A stretch of DNA of 64,000 nt. Origin: CAMDBL01 sp964498125. GTDB taxonomy: Bacteria > Pseudomonadota > Alphaproteobacteria > Rhizobiales > Hyphomicrobiaceae. Position 1 is the stretch's first letter, and the number at the start of each line of letters is the position of its first letter. The notes under the pieces are model-generated. The model worked only from the letters and a program-made list of their open reading frames with translations, did no database searches and had not been told where the DNA came from. Positions 1 through 8,762 of this stretch are shown here, one piece after another. The position numbers and the translations under genes are program-made. Location of the stretch: assembly GCA_964498125.1 (NCBI GenBank), contig CAZCGE010000142.1, forward strand, positions 1-64,000, in the 5' to 3' direction.

Positions 1-120
1 CGCATCGCCGCGCGCGTGATCGAGAGCCTCGTCGCACGGCCGGCCGTCACCATGCGCCAGCTCGTCGATGACACCCGGCGCTGTCGCTGGTTCCCGTCAA
101 TTCACGCGAAGCTAGCCTGA
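1..120 (+). CDS. C-terminal fragment of an unidentified protein
   Basis: An open frame runs in from the left edge and stops at TGA 118-120, giving 39 residues ending in FPSIHAKLA. The codons are GC-rich like those of its neighbours. The fragment is too short for a family assignment and its start lies outside the window. It could also be a chance open frame. The 260 bases up to the next gene hold an AT-rich stretch (about 180-235 and 285-315) that could carry its promoter, but no box is clear enough to call. Confidence 0.3.
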   Translation, partial: RIAARVIESLVARPAVTMRQLVDDTRRCRWFPSIHAKLA

Positions 121-382
121 GGTAAAGGGATAGGCATGCGCCTCGCGTGCGAGCGATCGAGAACACCGGCTGAGGCGTTAAAAAATCGTAGACACGCAGA
201 CTGAAGCGCCCCTAGAAGTCTTAAAACCTGTTAGTGCGCCGCTGCCACCATTGGGTGCGTGCGCACGTGGACCAACAGCCACCGCGATACGATACATTAA
301 CTCTTCGGCATCATAATGCGCGTTGGAAAACGAGCTGCACGACATCGCCAAGCGTTCGTCCAGCGTGGGGTGCTAGATCACT

Positions 383-2341
383 ATGAGTCAGGATAACAAG
401 CGTCGGATCCTCATCATAGATGATGAGCCGACTCATCGTATTCTTGCCAAGGACTATCTCGAAGAAGCCGGTTACATCGTCCGGCTTGCCGAAGAAGGTA
501 AGCGCGGCCTGAAAATGGCCACGACCACCAATCCTGATCTCGTCCTGGTCGACCTGCTGATCCCGGGCATGGATGGCTTCGAGATCTGCAAACATATCAA
601 AACCCTCGAAACAACCGCGCATATTCCAGTCGTTCTCGTCACCGCCTCGCGCGAGCCCGACGTCATCGCCCGCGGCTTCGAGGTCGGCGCCGACGATTTC
701 GTAACCAAGCCGGTCGACTGGCCCTTCCTGGCGGATCGCGTTGGACACGTGTTGTCGCAGGCGGCCGAGCGGCGCCGCGGCCACAGCGAAAAGCTGGAAA
801 TGGAGCGCTGCCTGCAGGCCGTTCAGGAGCGAGCCCGGAGCGCTGCGCCGCTGTTTACCGACCAGCAGGCTGACCAGGCGTCAGCGCTGGCAAGCGCCGA
901 CAAGTTAACGGCAATGCGCCAGTCCTTCGAGGCTGAGTCGCAGGCACTCGAGATGCGGCATTCCGTGCAGATCGAAGCTTACGCCGCCGCAATGTCGTCG
1001 GCTGTCGCATCAGCTCGCGATGCCGCGGTCCGCGAGTTCGAGGCCGAGCGCCAAGCGTATGCCGCGGAAATCGAGCGTTGGCGCACCAAGTGCGCGACAG
1101 CTGCGGCGTCGGCACGTGCGGCGGCCCAAGTTGAATTCGACAACGAGCGGCTCGAGTACATCAGGCAGGTGCAGGAGGCCCGGCAAGAAGCCGAGACAGC
1201 CCTTGGGGCCGCGCAGGAAAGCGTGCAGGCGCAATCCGATATCTTCGCAAGCCAGCATGCTATCCAGATCGCGGCAGTGCGTCAGGAAGCTGACGAGCAG
1301 CTGCGCGCGCTCAGAGAGTCCAGCATCGAGCGGCAGCGGGTGACCGAGCGGCAGCACGCAGCGCTGATGGAGCAGGTGCGTGCCCAAGGCGAATCCCAGC
1401 TCGCTGAGTTCAAGCTCTCGATAGACAGCGAAATTCAGGCGCTGTCTGCACAGTATGCGCAGCAACTGCAAGAAGGCGTCTCGGACAAAGACCAGCAGCT
1501 GCAGTCGGCACGCGCCGAGCTGGATCTGGTGCGCCAGTCCGTCGCGCAGGAGAGCGCGGAGAAGTACCGGTGCTCCTGGCACATCATGCAAGCGTCGACG
1601 GGCTCGCAACTGGAAATCGCCAAGGCGTTGAGCGACAAGATTCAATATTTCATCGATGCCACGGGACACAATACGCCCCTGCAGGGAATGCGCGTAACCC
1701 TGCTGGAAGCCGCAAAACTGACCAGCTCGCTAACCGGGGCTCTTGGCTGCTCCCGGATGCTTGCCCAAGTTCTTTCGGGCAGGGCGACCTTAAATGAAAC
1801 AACATTCGACGTTGCTCAGGTCGTTCATGAGTCTGCTGCCAAACTGCAGCCGCTTGCCGAGATGAATAGAGTGACGATCACCACCGATCTACCCGATTAC
1901 GAGGTTCGCATCGTCGCTGACCAGTCGCGCATCGCCTATGTCTTGCTCAGCCTGACCATGAACGCCATTCGCCACTCGCCACATGGGACGTCTGTCGCGA
2001 TTTCGTTACGCTGGAATGGCGAGAATGGCATCGAAATCGCAGTCGAAGATCGAGGCGTCGGCATTCCGCAATCTCAGCTCGATGGATTGCGCCACTGCCT
2101 CGATCGGCCCCCGCCGCTGCAGTCGGACGGCAAACTCGGCTTCGGCGTCCCATTGTCGACCGCGCTGCTGCGTCTACATGGCGGCGAATTACGGCTCGAC
2201 AGCAGCCTTGGCAGCGGCACGGTTGCGGCAATGATTCTTCCCGCCTGGCGTCAGGTCCAGGATGTGCACGAGGAGGACGATGACGAGCTGACGCCCAAAG
2301 ACAGCTGGCATTCCAGCGCGGGCATGCAGTTATCCTCTTGA
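383..2341 (+). CDS. Response regulator / coiled-coil / HATPase sensor protein
   Basis: A 652-residue soluble signalling protein. Residues about 8-122 form a receiver domain, with acidic pocket IIDDE, phospho-acceptor D57 in VLVDLLIPGMDG, and the conserved lysine in VTKP. Residues about 130-400 are Ala/Gln/Glu-rich and should form a long coiled coil. Residues about 500-630 form a GHKL ATPase: N-box LTMNAIRHSPHG, G1 box VEDRGVGIP, and a glycine-rich GFGVPLSTALLRLHGG segment. I see no canonical H-box (SHELRTP-like) between coiled coil and ATPase, so how or whether it autophosphorylates is unclear. There are no membrane segments. It leads a cluster with an HPt protein, a single-domain regulator and a hybrid kinase, so it probably acts in one phosphorelay. 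The target is unknown; the flagellar operon next door is only a positional hint. Confidence 0.85.
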   Translation: MSQDNKRRILIIDDEPTHRILAKDYLEEAGYIVRLAEEGKRGLKMATTTNPDLVLVDLLIPGMDGFEICKHIKTLETTAHIPVVLVTASREPDVIARGFEVGADDFVTKPVDWPFLADRVGHVLSQAAERRRGHSEKLEMERCLQAVQERARSAAPLFTDQQADQASALASADKLTAMRQSFEAESQALEMRHSVQIEAYAAAMSSAVASARDAAVREFEAERQAYAAEIERWRTKCATAAASARAAAQVEFDNERLEYIRQVQEARQEAETALGAAQESVQAQSDIFASQHAIQIAAVRQEADEQLRALRESSIERQRVTERQHAALMEQVRAQGESQLAEFKLSIDSEIQALSAQYAQQLQEGVSDKDQQLQSARAELDLVRQSVAQESAEKYRCSWHIMQASTGSQLEIAKALSDKIQYFIDATGHNTPLQGMRVTLLEAAKLTSSLTGALGCSRMLAQVLSGRATLNETTFDVAQVVHESAAKLQPLAEMNRVTITTDLPDYEVRIVADQSRIAYVLLSLTMNAIRHSPHGTSVAISLRWNGENGIEIAVEDRGVGIPQSQLDGLRHCLDRPPPLQSDGKLGFGVPLSTALLRLHGGELRLDSSLGSGTVAAMILPAWRQVQDVHEEDDDELTPKDSWHSSAGMQLSS

Positions 2342-2393
2342 CGTGCTGAACCCAGGGACCCCGCGGGTCTCGTTTTCGATGAAGGTGACGGCC

Positions 2394-2831
2394 ATGAAAC
2401 CAGCAAGCCCTGAAGGCGCCAGCAAGTCCGGCGAGCAGGTCCTCAATGTGACCATTCTGGCCCAGTATGCGCAGCGTAAGCCTGGCCTGCTGGAGCGGCT
2501 GGTCGGCGCCTACTTCGAGGAGGCGCCGACGTTCCACCAGGAAATCAAGCGCGGGGCCGAGTCTGGCGATTTCGACTTGGTAAAGTTGAACGCCCACGCG
2601 CTCAAATCCTGCAGCATTAATCTTGGCGCAGCCCGCCTTTCAAAACTCTGCCAGATTTTGGAAACAGCCGCGGTAAACAAGAATAACGATGATATGGGTA
2701 TTTTTATCAATCAACTTAGTCCAGAGTGTTTTGAGGTCGAAGAGGCATTGAAAAGTGCCGTATTCAAGCTGACGGGAAAGCCGCTGGCGGGTGTGCATAC
2801 ACCAAATGGAGACGGACACGTCAATGCCTAA
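2394..2831 (+). CDS. Histidine phosphotransfer (HPt) domain protein
   Basis: A small phosphorelay intermediate that passes phosphate between receiver domains. The HPt signature is AHALKSCSINLGAARL, with the phosphorylatable His about residue 68 from this start. The rest is helical, as expected for a four-helix HPt bundle. I chose ATG 2394 because AAGGTG lies 6 nt upstream. The frame is open further up, with ATG 2379 and GTG 2343 as alternatives. It directly follows the REC/ATPase gene and precedes a single-domain receiver, fitting one operon. Its C-terminal part (about 2650-2760) is noticeably AT-richer than its neighbours. Confidence 0.85.
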   Translation: MKPASPEGASKSGEQVLNVTILAQYAQRKPGLLERLVGAYFEEAPTFHQEIKRGAESGDFDLVKLNAHALKSCSINLGAARLSKLCQILETAAVNKNNDDMGIFINQLSPECFEVEEALKSAVFKLTGKPLAGVHTPNGDGHVNA

Positions 2832-2864
2832 ACCGACCCAAGTGCACATAAAGACAGCTCGTTG

Positions 2865-3266
2865 ATGGAAATGGCCGCTGCAATGAAAAGCCAGCTTCGA
2901 ATACTGGTGTTGGACGACCACGTCGATGTGGCGCAGGGCATCGCCGAGATCCTCGATCTTTTCGGCTACGAAGTGATGCTCGCCCATGATGGCCCCACGG
3001 CTATATCGGCTTATAACACCGCGAAGATCGATATTGGCCTGTTCGACATCATGATGCCGGGCATGAACGGGGTCGAGGCGTTCCTGGAAATCCGCAAGGC
3101 ACATCCCGACGCCAACATCATCATGATGTCTGGTTATGCCGACGACGGCCTCATCGAATGCGCATTGAAGAATGGCGCGCAGGGCTTGCTGGCAAAGCCT
3201 TTCGAGCCCGAGGGCATGCTGGCCAAGGTCAACGAAATTCTCGGAGATGCAGCGTTGGCCTCTTAA
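2865..3266 (+). CDS. Single-domain response regulator
   Basis: A stand-alone receiver domain of about 133 residues with no output domain. The acidic pair is in LVLDDH, the phospho-acceptor is about D61 in FDIMMPGMNG, the Ser/Thr switch region is MMSGYADD, and the conserved Lys is in LLAKPFEP. Such proteins shuttle phosphate or act by protein contact, as CheY does. It sits between the HPt gene and the hybrid kinase, about 33 nt after the former, so it is probably a relay partner. The frame is open from TTG 2862; ATG 2865 or ATG 2883 are equally possible starts. Confidence 0.85.
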   Translation: MEMAAAMKSQLRILVLDDHVDVAQGIAEILDLFGYEVMLAHDGPTAISAYNTAKIDIGLFDIMMPGMNGVEAFLEIRKAHPDANIIMMSGYADDGLIECALKNGAQGLLAKPFEPEGMLAKVNEILGDAALAS

Positions 3267-3348
3267 GTCGGTTGGTGACGCGCGGACGCGCAGCCCTGGT
3301 CGATTGCAGGCCGCAAGCATTGTGGATCTTTGGCGCTGAGTGCATGTG

Positions 3349-4833
3349 ATGGCAACGGTTGACGCCCGCAAGATTGAAGATCTCACTCTGCAGATCGCGG
3401 AAATCGCGGCAAACCAGGATTACGCCCAGCGTGCGAGCGCGCAAGACCTCGGCTCGCTCGGAGGAATTGCCGATTCCATCAACGCCCTGATCGACGGTTT
3501 TTCGGCACGCGAGCAGGCCTTGCGCACACAGATCGAAGAGTTGAAGGACGCCTGGGACGACGCACAGACAGCCAACATGCTGCACCGGCGCGTCAAGGAC
3601 GAGCTCAAGGCGCGAAAGAAGCAGCTCGATGCGGCGGTGGCCAAGGCAGCCGCGGCCAGCACGGCCAAGTCGCAGTTCCTGGCCAACATGAGCCATGAAA
3701 TCCGCACACCAATGAACGGCATTCTGGGAACGGCGGAGCTGCTGGCGCGCACCAAGCTGGAAGACAAGCAGCAGCGTTATGTCGACACCATTATTCGCAG
3801 CGGTCGAGCGCTGCTGACGATCATCAACGATATCCTCGACTTCTCCAAGGTGGAGTCGGGCAAGATCGAGCTGGTTGACCGTCCCTTCGACTTCGTAACC
3901 TGCGTCGGTGACGTCGTAGCCCTGCTGACACCCAGTTGCTCACGCAAGCAGATCGACCTGCAAATCGCCGTCGAGGAGGGTCTGCCGAGCTTCTATGTCG
4001 GCGATGTCGGCCGCATCCGCCAGATCCTGACCAACGTCGTCGGCAACTCGGTGAAATTCACCGAGACGGGCGGAGTGACTGTCAGTCTCAAGCGGCAGCT
4101 GGTCGATGGCCGCGCCGAACTCAGGATCGACGTCATCGATACCGGCGTCGGCATTCCCGCGGACAAGATCGATGAAGTGTTCGAAAAGTTCAGCCAGGTG
4201 GACAACACCTCCGCCAGACGCCACGAAGGCACGGGACTTGGCCTGGCCATCTGCAAATCGCTGATCGAGCGGATGGGCGGACGCATCGGCGTCACCAGCA
4301 CGCTGGGTGTCGGCTCCACGTTCTGGATCACACTGCCGCTGCCCGTCCACGAGCAGGTCGCGACAGCGCCTGCCGCCAGCATCGATCAGACGTCTGCCGA
4401 AATCAATGGCAACGCTACGGATATGGTTGCGCCGACGTCAACCGGCGGCAACAAGGTTCTGCTGGTCGAGGACAGTCTCGTCAACCAGGAGGTCGCGCGT
4501 GACTTCCTCGAGAGCATGGGTTGCACGGTCCAGGTTGCCAAGAACGGGCAAGAAGCTGTCACGGCGATCGACAGCGAGACCTTCAATATCGTGCTCATGG
4601 ACTGCCAGATGCCGGTGATGGACGGCTTCCAGGCCACCCGCGTCATTCGCGAGAAGGAAACGACCGCGAAGGCCCGTCGCATCCCGATCATCGCACTGAC
4701 GGCCAATGCCTTCGAAAGCGATCGCGAGAAGTGCATGGCGGCCGGCATGACGGACTTCCTCACCAAGCCGTTCATGCCCGATGAGTTCGAGGCAACAGTG
4801 CGCAAATGGCTGGGAGCTCAGGCAGCCGCCTGA
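3349..4833 (+). CDS. Soluble hybrid sensor histidine kinase
   Basis: A 494-residue kinase with HisKA, HATPase and receiver domains and no transmembrane segment. After a coiled-coil N-terminus (about 55-110) comes the H-box FLANMSHEIRTPMNG, with the phosphorylated His about residue 116. The ATPase domain follows (TNVVGNSVKFT, DTGVGIP, GTGLGLAICKSLIERMGG). A C-terminal receiver (about 368-490) has acceptor D418 in VLMDCQMPVMDG and the Lys in FLTKPF. The layout predicts His-to-Asp transfer within the protein and then to the HPt protein encoded upstream. No sensory domain is recognisable, so the signal must be cytoplasmic or come from a partner. ATG 3349 is used; GTG 3340 is in frame upstream. 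It converges with fliP, leaving only about 20 nt between the two stops. Confidence 0.9.
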   Translation: MATVDARKIEDLTLQIAEIAANQDYAQRASAQDLGSLGGIADSINALIDGFSAREQALRTQIEELKDAWDDAQTANMLHRRVKDELKARKKQLDAAVAKAAAASTAKSQFLANMSHEIRTPMNGILGTAELLARTKLEDKQQRYVDTIIRSGRALLTIINDILDFSKVESGKIELVDRPFDFVTCVGDVVALLTPSCSRKQIDLQIAVEEGLPSFYVGDVGRIRQILTNVVGNSVKFTETGGVTVSLKRQLVDGRAELRIDVIDTGVGIPADKIDEVFEKFSQVDNTSARRHEGTGLGLAICKSLIERMGGRIGVTSTLGVGSTFWITLPLPVHEQVATAPAASIDQTSAEINGNATDMVAPTSTGGNKVLLVEDSLVNQEVARDFLESMGCTVQVAKNGQEAVTAIDSETFNIVLMDCQMPVMDGFQATRVIREKETTAKARRIPIIALTANAFESDREKCMAAGMTDFLTKPFMPDEFEATVRKWLGAQAAA

Positions 4834-4853
4834 GGCAAGGACCATCGCTCCGC

Positions 4854-5594
4854 TCAGGCGAACGAGCGCACGAGGCCGCCGACCAGCACGTGCCAGCCGT
4901 CAATCAGGACGAAGAATAGCACCTTGCACGGTAGCGAAAAGACCGACGGCGACACCATCATCATCCCCATGGACATGACCAGCGTCGCAACGATCAGATC
5001 GATGACGAGAAACGGCAGAATGATGAGGAAGCCGATCTCGAAGCCGCGCCGCAGCTCCGAGACGATGAACGCGGGAACGAGTATGCGCAGGTCCTGATCA
5101 GAGCCGTCCTGCTTCATTCCGATTTTGTCGGTCGCCAGGTCCTGGAACAGCTTGAGATCTTTTTCCCGGACATTGCCGCGCATGAACTCCCTGAATGGCA
5201 GCGAGACGCGCGCGTAGGCCTCCTGCTCGCTGATCTGATTGTCGATCAGTGGTCTGACGCCCTCTTGCCAGGCGCGTTCGAACGTCGGTGCCATGACGTA
5301 GAACGTCATGCACAGCGCCAGCGAGATCAGAATGAGATTGGCCGGGGTGCTTTGCAGGCCAAGGCCTGAGCGCAGGAACGAGAAAGCAATGACGAAACGA
5401 GTGAAGCTCGTGACCATGATCAGCAAGGCAGGCGCAATCGAGATGATGGTCAGCGCCGCGGCGAGCTGGATGATGCGGCTCGTTATCGGGCCTTCGCCGG
5501 CCGCGGCGAGGCCATCCAGTCGCGGTATCTGCGCCGCGCACTCCGCCGGCAGCAGCGCGCAAAGAATGAAGAGCCCGATGACCGCGCGCATCAT
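4854..5594 (-). CDS. fliP: Flagellar type III export membrane protein FliP
   Basis: FliP is a core membrane component of the flagellar export gate (with FliQ, FliR, FlhA, FlhB). The 246 residues match the usual length. An N-terminal signal peptide (RAVIGLFILCALLPAECAAQ) is followed by family-typical stretches such as LTIISIAPALLIMVTSFTRFVIAFSFLR and MSMGMMMVSPSVFSLPCKVLFFVLIDGWHVLVGGL near the end. The start ATG (5594-5592) overlaps the fliL stop as ATGA, so translation is coupled. It is the last gene of the minus-strand flagellar operon. Confidence 0.97.
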   Translation of the reverse strand: MMRAVIGLFILCALLPAECAAQIPRLDGLAAAGEGPITSRIIQLAAALTIISIAPALLIMVTSFTRFVIAFSFLRSGLGLQSTPANLILISLALCMTFYVMAPTFERAWQEGVRPLIDNQISEQEAYARVSLPFREFMRGNVREKDLKLFQDLATDKIGMKQDGSDQDLRILVPAFIVSELRRGFEIGFLIILPFLVIDLIVATLVMSMGMMMVSPSVFSLPCKVLFFVLIDGWHVLVGGLVRSFA

Positions 5595-6079
5595 TCGATG
5601 ATCATCGATTGAATTGTGATCTCTCGCACTTTGCCTCGGCTTCTGATCTGCAATCTGTCGTTCAGTTCCTCGCGCAGATGCTGAAATCCGCTGGCGCCGG
5701 CGATCTGGTGAGGCGAGAGCGTACGCAGCGTTGCCGTGATGTCCTCGGCAAGCTTCGCCGTTACGTCGGCGGGCAGTGGACGGTCGCCCTCGACCACGAC
5801 GGCGGCTTCGAGGCGCACCCATCCGCTGCCGTCGCCGGCCAGATTTGTGACAATCGGCGGCAGCGATGCCACCTGCGGCGCCGCCGGTTTCGGCGCGGGC
5901 GGTTGCGCCGGTGCGGCCGAGCGTGCGCCCGGCTGCGTATTGGATTGCTGCAGATAGACGCCCGACAGAAAACCCGCGCCGCCGGAGAACACGACCAGAA
6001 GCAGCGTCACGACCAGCGTCCCCATGGCGCCGCCGGTCTTTCCCGGCGCCTTGCCGTCTGCGTCGCTTGTCTTGGCCAC
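5591..6079 (-). CDS. fliL: Flagellar basal body-associated protein FliL
   Basis: FliL is a single-pass inner-membrane protein at the stator/basal-body interface that influences motor torque. The 162 residues show a short cytoplasmic N-terminus, one transmembrane helix (about 20-42, GTLVVTLLLVVFSGGAGFLSGVYL), a Pro/Ala-rich linker and a periplasmic domain ending in REITIQSMIIE. It lies between flgH and fliP. There are about 30 nt between the flgH stop and this start, and a 4-nt overlap with fliP. Confidence 0.93.
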   Translation of the reverse strand: MAKTSDADGKAPGKTGGAMGTLVVTLLLVVFSGGAGFLSGVYLQQSNTQPGARSAAPAQPPAPKPAAPQVASLPPIVTNLAGDGSGWVRLEAAVVVEGDRPLPADVTAKLAEDITATLRTLSPHQIAGASGFQHLREELNDRLQIRSRGKVREITIQSMIIE

Positions 6080-6109
6080 GTCCGCACCTCCCGCTGCTGC
6101 GTGCCATCA

Positions 6110-6835
6110 TCAGAATGGCAGGATGGCATCGAGGATCTGCTGTCCCCATGCCGGTTGCTGCACTTCGGTGATGCGGCCCTGGCCGCCATAGGAGATGCGT
6201 GCCTCGGCGATGCGCTCGTAGGAAACAACGTTGTCGGTTGAAACGTCCCGGGGGCGCACGAGGCCTGTCACGCTGAGTTCGCGCAATTCGAAATTGACGC
6301 GGACCTCCTGGCTGCCCTTGATCACGAGATTGCCATTGGGCAGCACTTCACTGACAACCGCGGCCACCAAGAGGTCGATGCTTTCCGATCGCGCCACGCC
6401 GCCCTTGCCGGTCGATGAGGATTTGGTGGCCTGCGACAGCGCCGCCGAGCCTGTGCCGTTTGCGGCGAAATGACCCGTATCGAGCCCGTACTTCATTGCC
6501 GGCGCGAAGCTGGAGCTGGAATCGCGCGACCGGTTCGACGAATTGTCGATGGTGGCCTTGTCCTTGATCGAAATCTTGACGGTGATGACATCGCCAACGC
6601 GCATGGCGCGCGCATCACGAAACAGATCCACGGCAGAGTCGTGCCAGGCGGAATGATCACTCGTGAGCCGAACCGCCGGCGGCTCACTGGTTGTGGCAAC
6701 GGCTTTTTTTGCTGCAGGCATGCCGGTTTCGAGCGGCGTCAGCCGTGGTTGACGCATGACTTCCGCCGGTTGAAAAGCGCAACCGGCCAGTACGACTGCG
6801 GCGGCGGACAGGGATAGTCCGCGCAGAAACGTCAT
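6110..6835 (-). CDS. flgH: Flagellar L-ring protein precursor FlgH
   Basis: FlgH forms the L-ring in the outer membrane around the rod. It is made as a lipoprotein: signal MTFLRGLSLSAAAVVLAGC with lipobox LAGC and Cys19. The mature part carries the family hallmarks ARAMRVGDVITVKI, NLVIKGSQEVRVNFELRELSVTGLVRPRDVS, and the C-terminal GQGRITEVQQPAWGQQILDAILPF. The length of 241 residues is normal. The frame is open further upstream, but ATG 6835 fits the lipoprotein signal and overlaps the motE stop as ATGA. Confidence 0.96.
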   Translation of the reverse strand: MTFLRGLSLSAAAVVLAGCAFQPAEVMRQPRLTPLETGMPAAKKAVATTSEPPAVRLTSDHSAWHDSAVDLFRDARAMRVGDVITVKISIKDKATIDNSSNRSRDSSSSFAPAMKYGLDTGHFAANGTGSAALSQATKSSSTGKGGVARSESIDLLVAAVVSEVLPNGNLVIKGSQEVRVNFELRELSVTGLVRPRDVSTDNVVSYERIAEARISYGGQGRITEVQQPAWGQQILDAILPF

Positions 6836-7659
6836 CGGGCAGCCTCCTCGGCGGCGCCGGACTGGCCCGGTGCGGGGGAGGCTGGTCGGCGTTGCGGTCC
6901 GAGGCTTGCCACCGCGGCAATCGCCGTCGAAAGACGCGCCGCCTTGGGTGCGGGAATCTCGCTCAGCAACAAACCAGCGGTCTTTGCATCGAGCTTGACG
7001 ATCAACGCTGCCGCGGTCTCTTCGTCCATCAGCGCGATCTGTTGCGCTGCCGCTTCCGGCTTCATGCGTGATACGAGCTGCACCAGTCCGCTGCCGACCT
7101 TGCGGGCGAACTCCTGGCGCTTGGCAAGCCACTCCTTGTGCTCGGCCGTCTTGGCTTCGAGCTCGGTGATGCGCTGTTCCAGTTTCTGCTCATGCTCGGC
7201 AATCGTCTTGCGCAGCCAGGCAGCCCGCGCTTCGGCGGCGACGGGGCCGATATTGGTACAGAATTTCTGCACAGCAGCGCTGTACTCGGGATGAGTGTCG
7301 AGGGTCAGATTGGCTTCGGTCGCAACAGGTGGAGACTGAGCGGTAGGCGCAGGACTTTCCGGCGCGGACGGTGCTGCAGCCGGCGTCACACTGGGTGTGG
7401 GCGCTGCCGGTTGGACTTTCGGCTGCAAGGCCGCCGCCGGACGCAGTGCTTTTGCGTCCTGTCGGCTTTGGATGAGTGGCTGTGCCGCCGGAACCACGCT
7501 GGTGTTCCATCCGGATTGGCTGGCTCTGCCGCCTGAGGCGGGCTCGACTGCGCTGGCGCCAGGCATTGCAACGAAATAAGAAGCGGCAATCGTCAGCAGT
7601 GAGGGCAATCCGAGGCGTTGCCAGCCGCGCCCCAGCAGGACATGCGAAGAGATCGTCAT
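6832..7659 (-). CDS. motE: MotE-like flagellar/motility protein (MgtE_N-like helical domain)
   Basis: A 275-residue exported protein. An N-terminal hydrophobic signal (GLPSLLTIAASYFVAMPGASA) is followed by a long Pro/Ala-rich low-complexity stretch (about 70-115). A coiled coil follows (about 140-195, EHEQKLEQRITELEAKTAEHKEWLAKR). The C-terminal helical part (MKPEAAAQQIALMDEETAAALIVKLDAKTAGLLLSEI) resembles the MgtE intracellular N domain. In rhizobia, the gene between flgI and flgH with this layout is motE, a periplasmic chaperone for MotC. I assign it by architecture and position rather than close sequence match. It overlaps both neighbours by 4 nt. Confidence 0.75.
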   Translation of the reverse strand: MTISSHVLLGRGWQRLGLPSLLTIAASYFVAMPGASAVEPASGGRASQSGWNTSVVPAAQPLIQSRQDAKALRPAAALQPKVQPAAPTPSVTPAAAPSAPESPAPTAQSPPVATEANLTLDTHPEYSAAVQKFCTNIGPVAAEARAAWLRKTIAEHEQKLEQRITELEAKTAEHKEWLAKRQEFARKVGSGLVQLVSRMKPEAAAQQIALMDEETAAALIVKLDAKTAGLLLSEIPAPKAARLSTAIAAVASLGPQRRPASPAPGQSGAAEEAAR

Positions 7660-8759
7660 CGTACGACCAGCTCCGCCTGCAGCGCACCGGCCGATTTGAT
7701 GGCCTGCAAGACGGCGATGATGCTCGCCGGCTTCAGACCCATGCGATTGAGTCCCTTGACCAGCGACTCCAGGTTAGTCTCGCGCAGAATTGCGACATTG
7801 CCGCCCTTTTCATCGACGCTGACCACGCTCTCGGGCGTCACCACGGTCTCACCGCGCGACAACGAAGCAGGCTGCGCCACGGTCTGGCTTTCGCTGACGC
7901 GCACTGTCAGCGTGCCATGCGCGATGGCCACCGTGGAAATGCGCACATTGCGCCCGATCACGATCGTTCCCGTCCGTTCATCGATGACGACGCGCGCCGG
8001 TGTGTCGGGGGCAGCGGCAAGCTCGCCGATCTCGGCGATGAAACGTGTCGGCGTCAGACCCTCGGGCCGCACCAGGCGGATGGTCCTCAGATCCTCCTCC
8101 TCGGCGACGGCACTGCCATAACGCTGCACAGCGAAAGTATTGATCGTCTCACTAATGCGCACCGCCGTGGCAAAATCCGGATTGCGCAACTCGAGTTTCA
8201 TGGTCCTGTCCTGGCTGAATCGGCCCGGTGCATCGCGCTCGACCAGCCCGCCGCCTGGAATGCGTCCGACCGTCGGCACACCCTGGGTGATGCTCTCAGC
8301 CCTACCGATGGCGGACAGACCACCGACGGCCAACGACCCTTGAGCAACGGCAAAGATCGTATTGTCGGGGCCCGTCAGCGGCGTCAGGACGAGAGAGCCG
8401 CCGAGCAGCGAGGTGGCGTCACCGATGGAGGCGATCGTCACGTCGATGCGTGCGCCCTTGGCGGCAAAGGCCGGCAACTCAGCGGTGACAATGACGCCCG
8501 CGACATTGCGCGTGCGCGGACTGGCGCCGCGGATACTGATACCCATCCGATCCAGCATCGATTGGATCGATTGTTGCGTGAACGGGGCATTGCGCAGGGT
8601 ATCGCCCGTGCCATTGAGGCCGACGACGAGGCCGTAGCCGACGAGCTGATTGGGGCGCACGCCCTGCACGGTCGAGATGTCCTTGATGCGCGTCTGCGCG
8701 GCAATAGCGGTGGCGCTGCATGCCACGGCAATCGCTGCGGCCACGAGGCGTGCAAGCAT
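7656..8759 (-). CDS. flgI: Flagellar P-ring protein precursor FlgI
   Basis: FlgI builds the periplasmic P-ring around the flagellar rod. The protein of 367 residues begins with a Sec signal peptide (MLARLVAAAIAVACSATAIAAQ). The family start RIKDISTVQGVRPNQLVGYGLVVGLNGTGD follows directly, with SLLGGSLVLTPL and the C-terminal NLESLVKGLNRMGLKPASIIAVLQAIKSAGAL. Length and order are canonical. The stop overlaps the motE start by 4 nt and the gene follows flgA by 3 nt. Confidence 0.97.
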   Translation of the reverse strand: MLARLVAAAIAVACSATAIAAQTRIKDISTVQGVRPNQLVGYGLVVGLNGTGDTLRNAPFTQQSIQSMLDRMGISIRGASPRTRNVAGVIVTAELPAFAAKGARIDVTIASIGDATSLLGGSLVLTPLTGPDNTIFAVAQGSLAVGGLSAIGRAESITQGVPTVGRIPGGGLVERDAPGRFSQDRTMKLELRNPDFATAVRISETINTFAVQRYGSAVAEEEDLRTIRLVRPEGLTPTRFIAEIGELAAAPDTPARVVIDERTGTIVIGRNVRISTVAIAHGTLTVRVSESQTVAQPASLSRGETVVTPESVVSVDEKGGNVAILRETNLESLVKGLNRMGLKPASIIAVLQAIKSAGALQAELVVR

Positions 8760-8762
8760 GGC

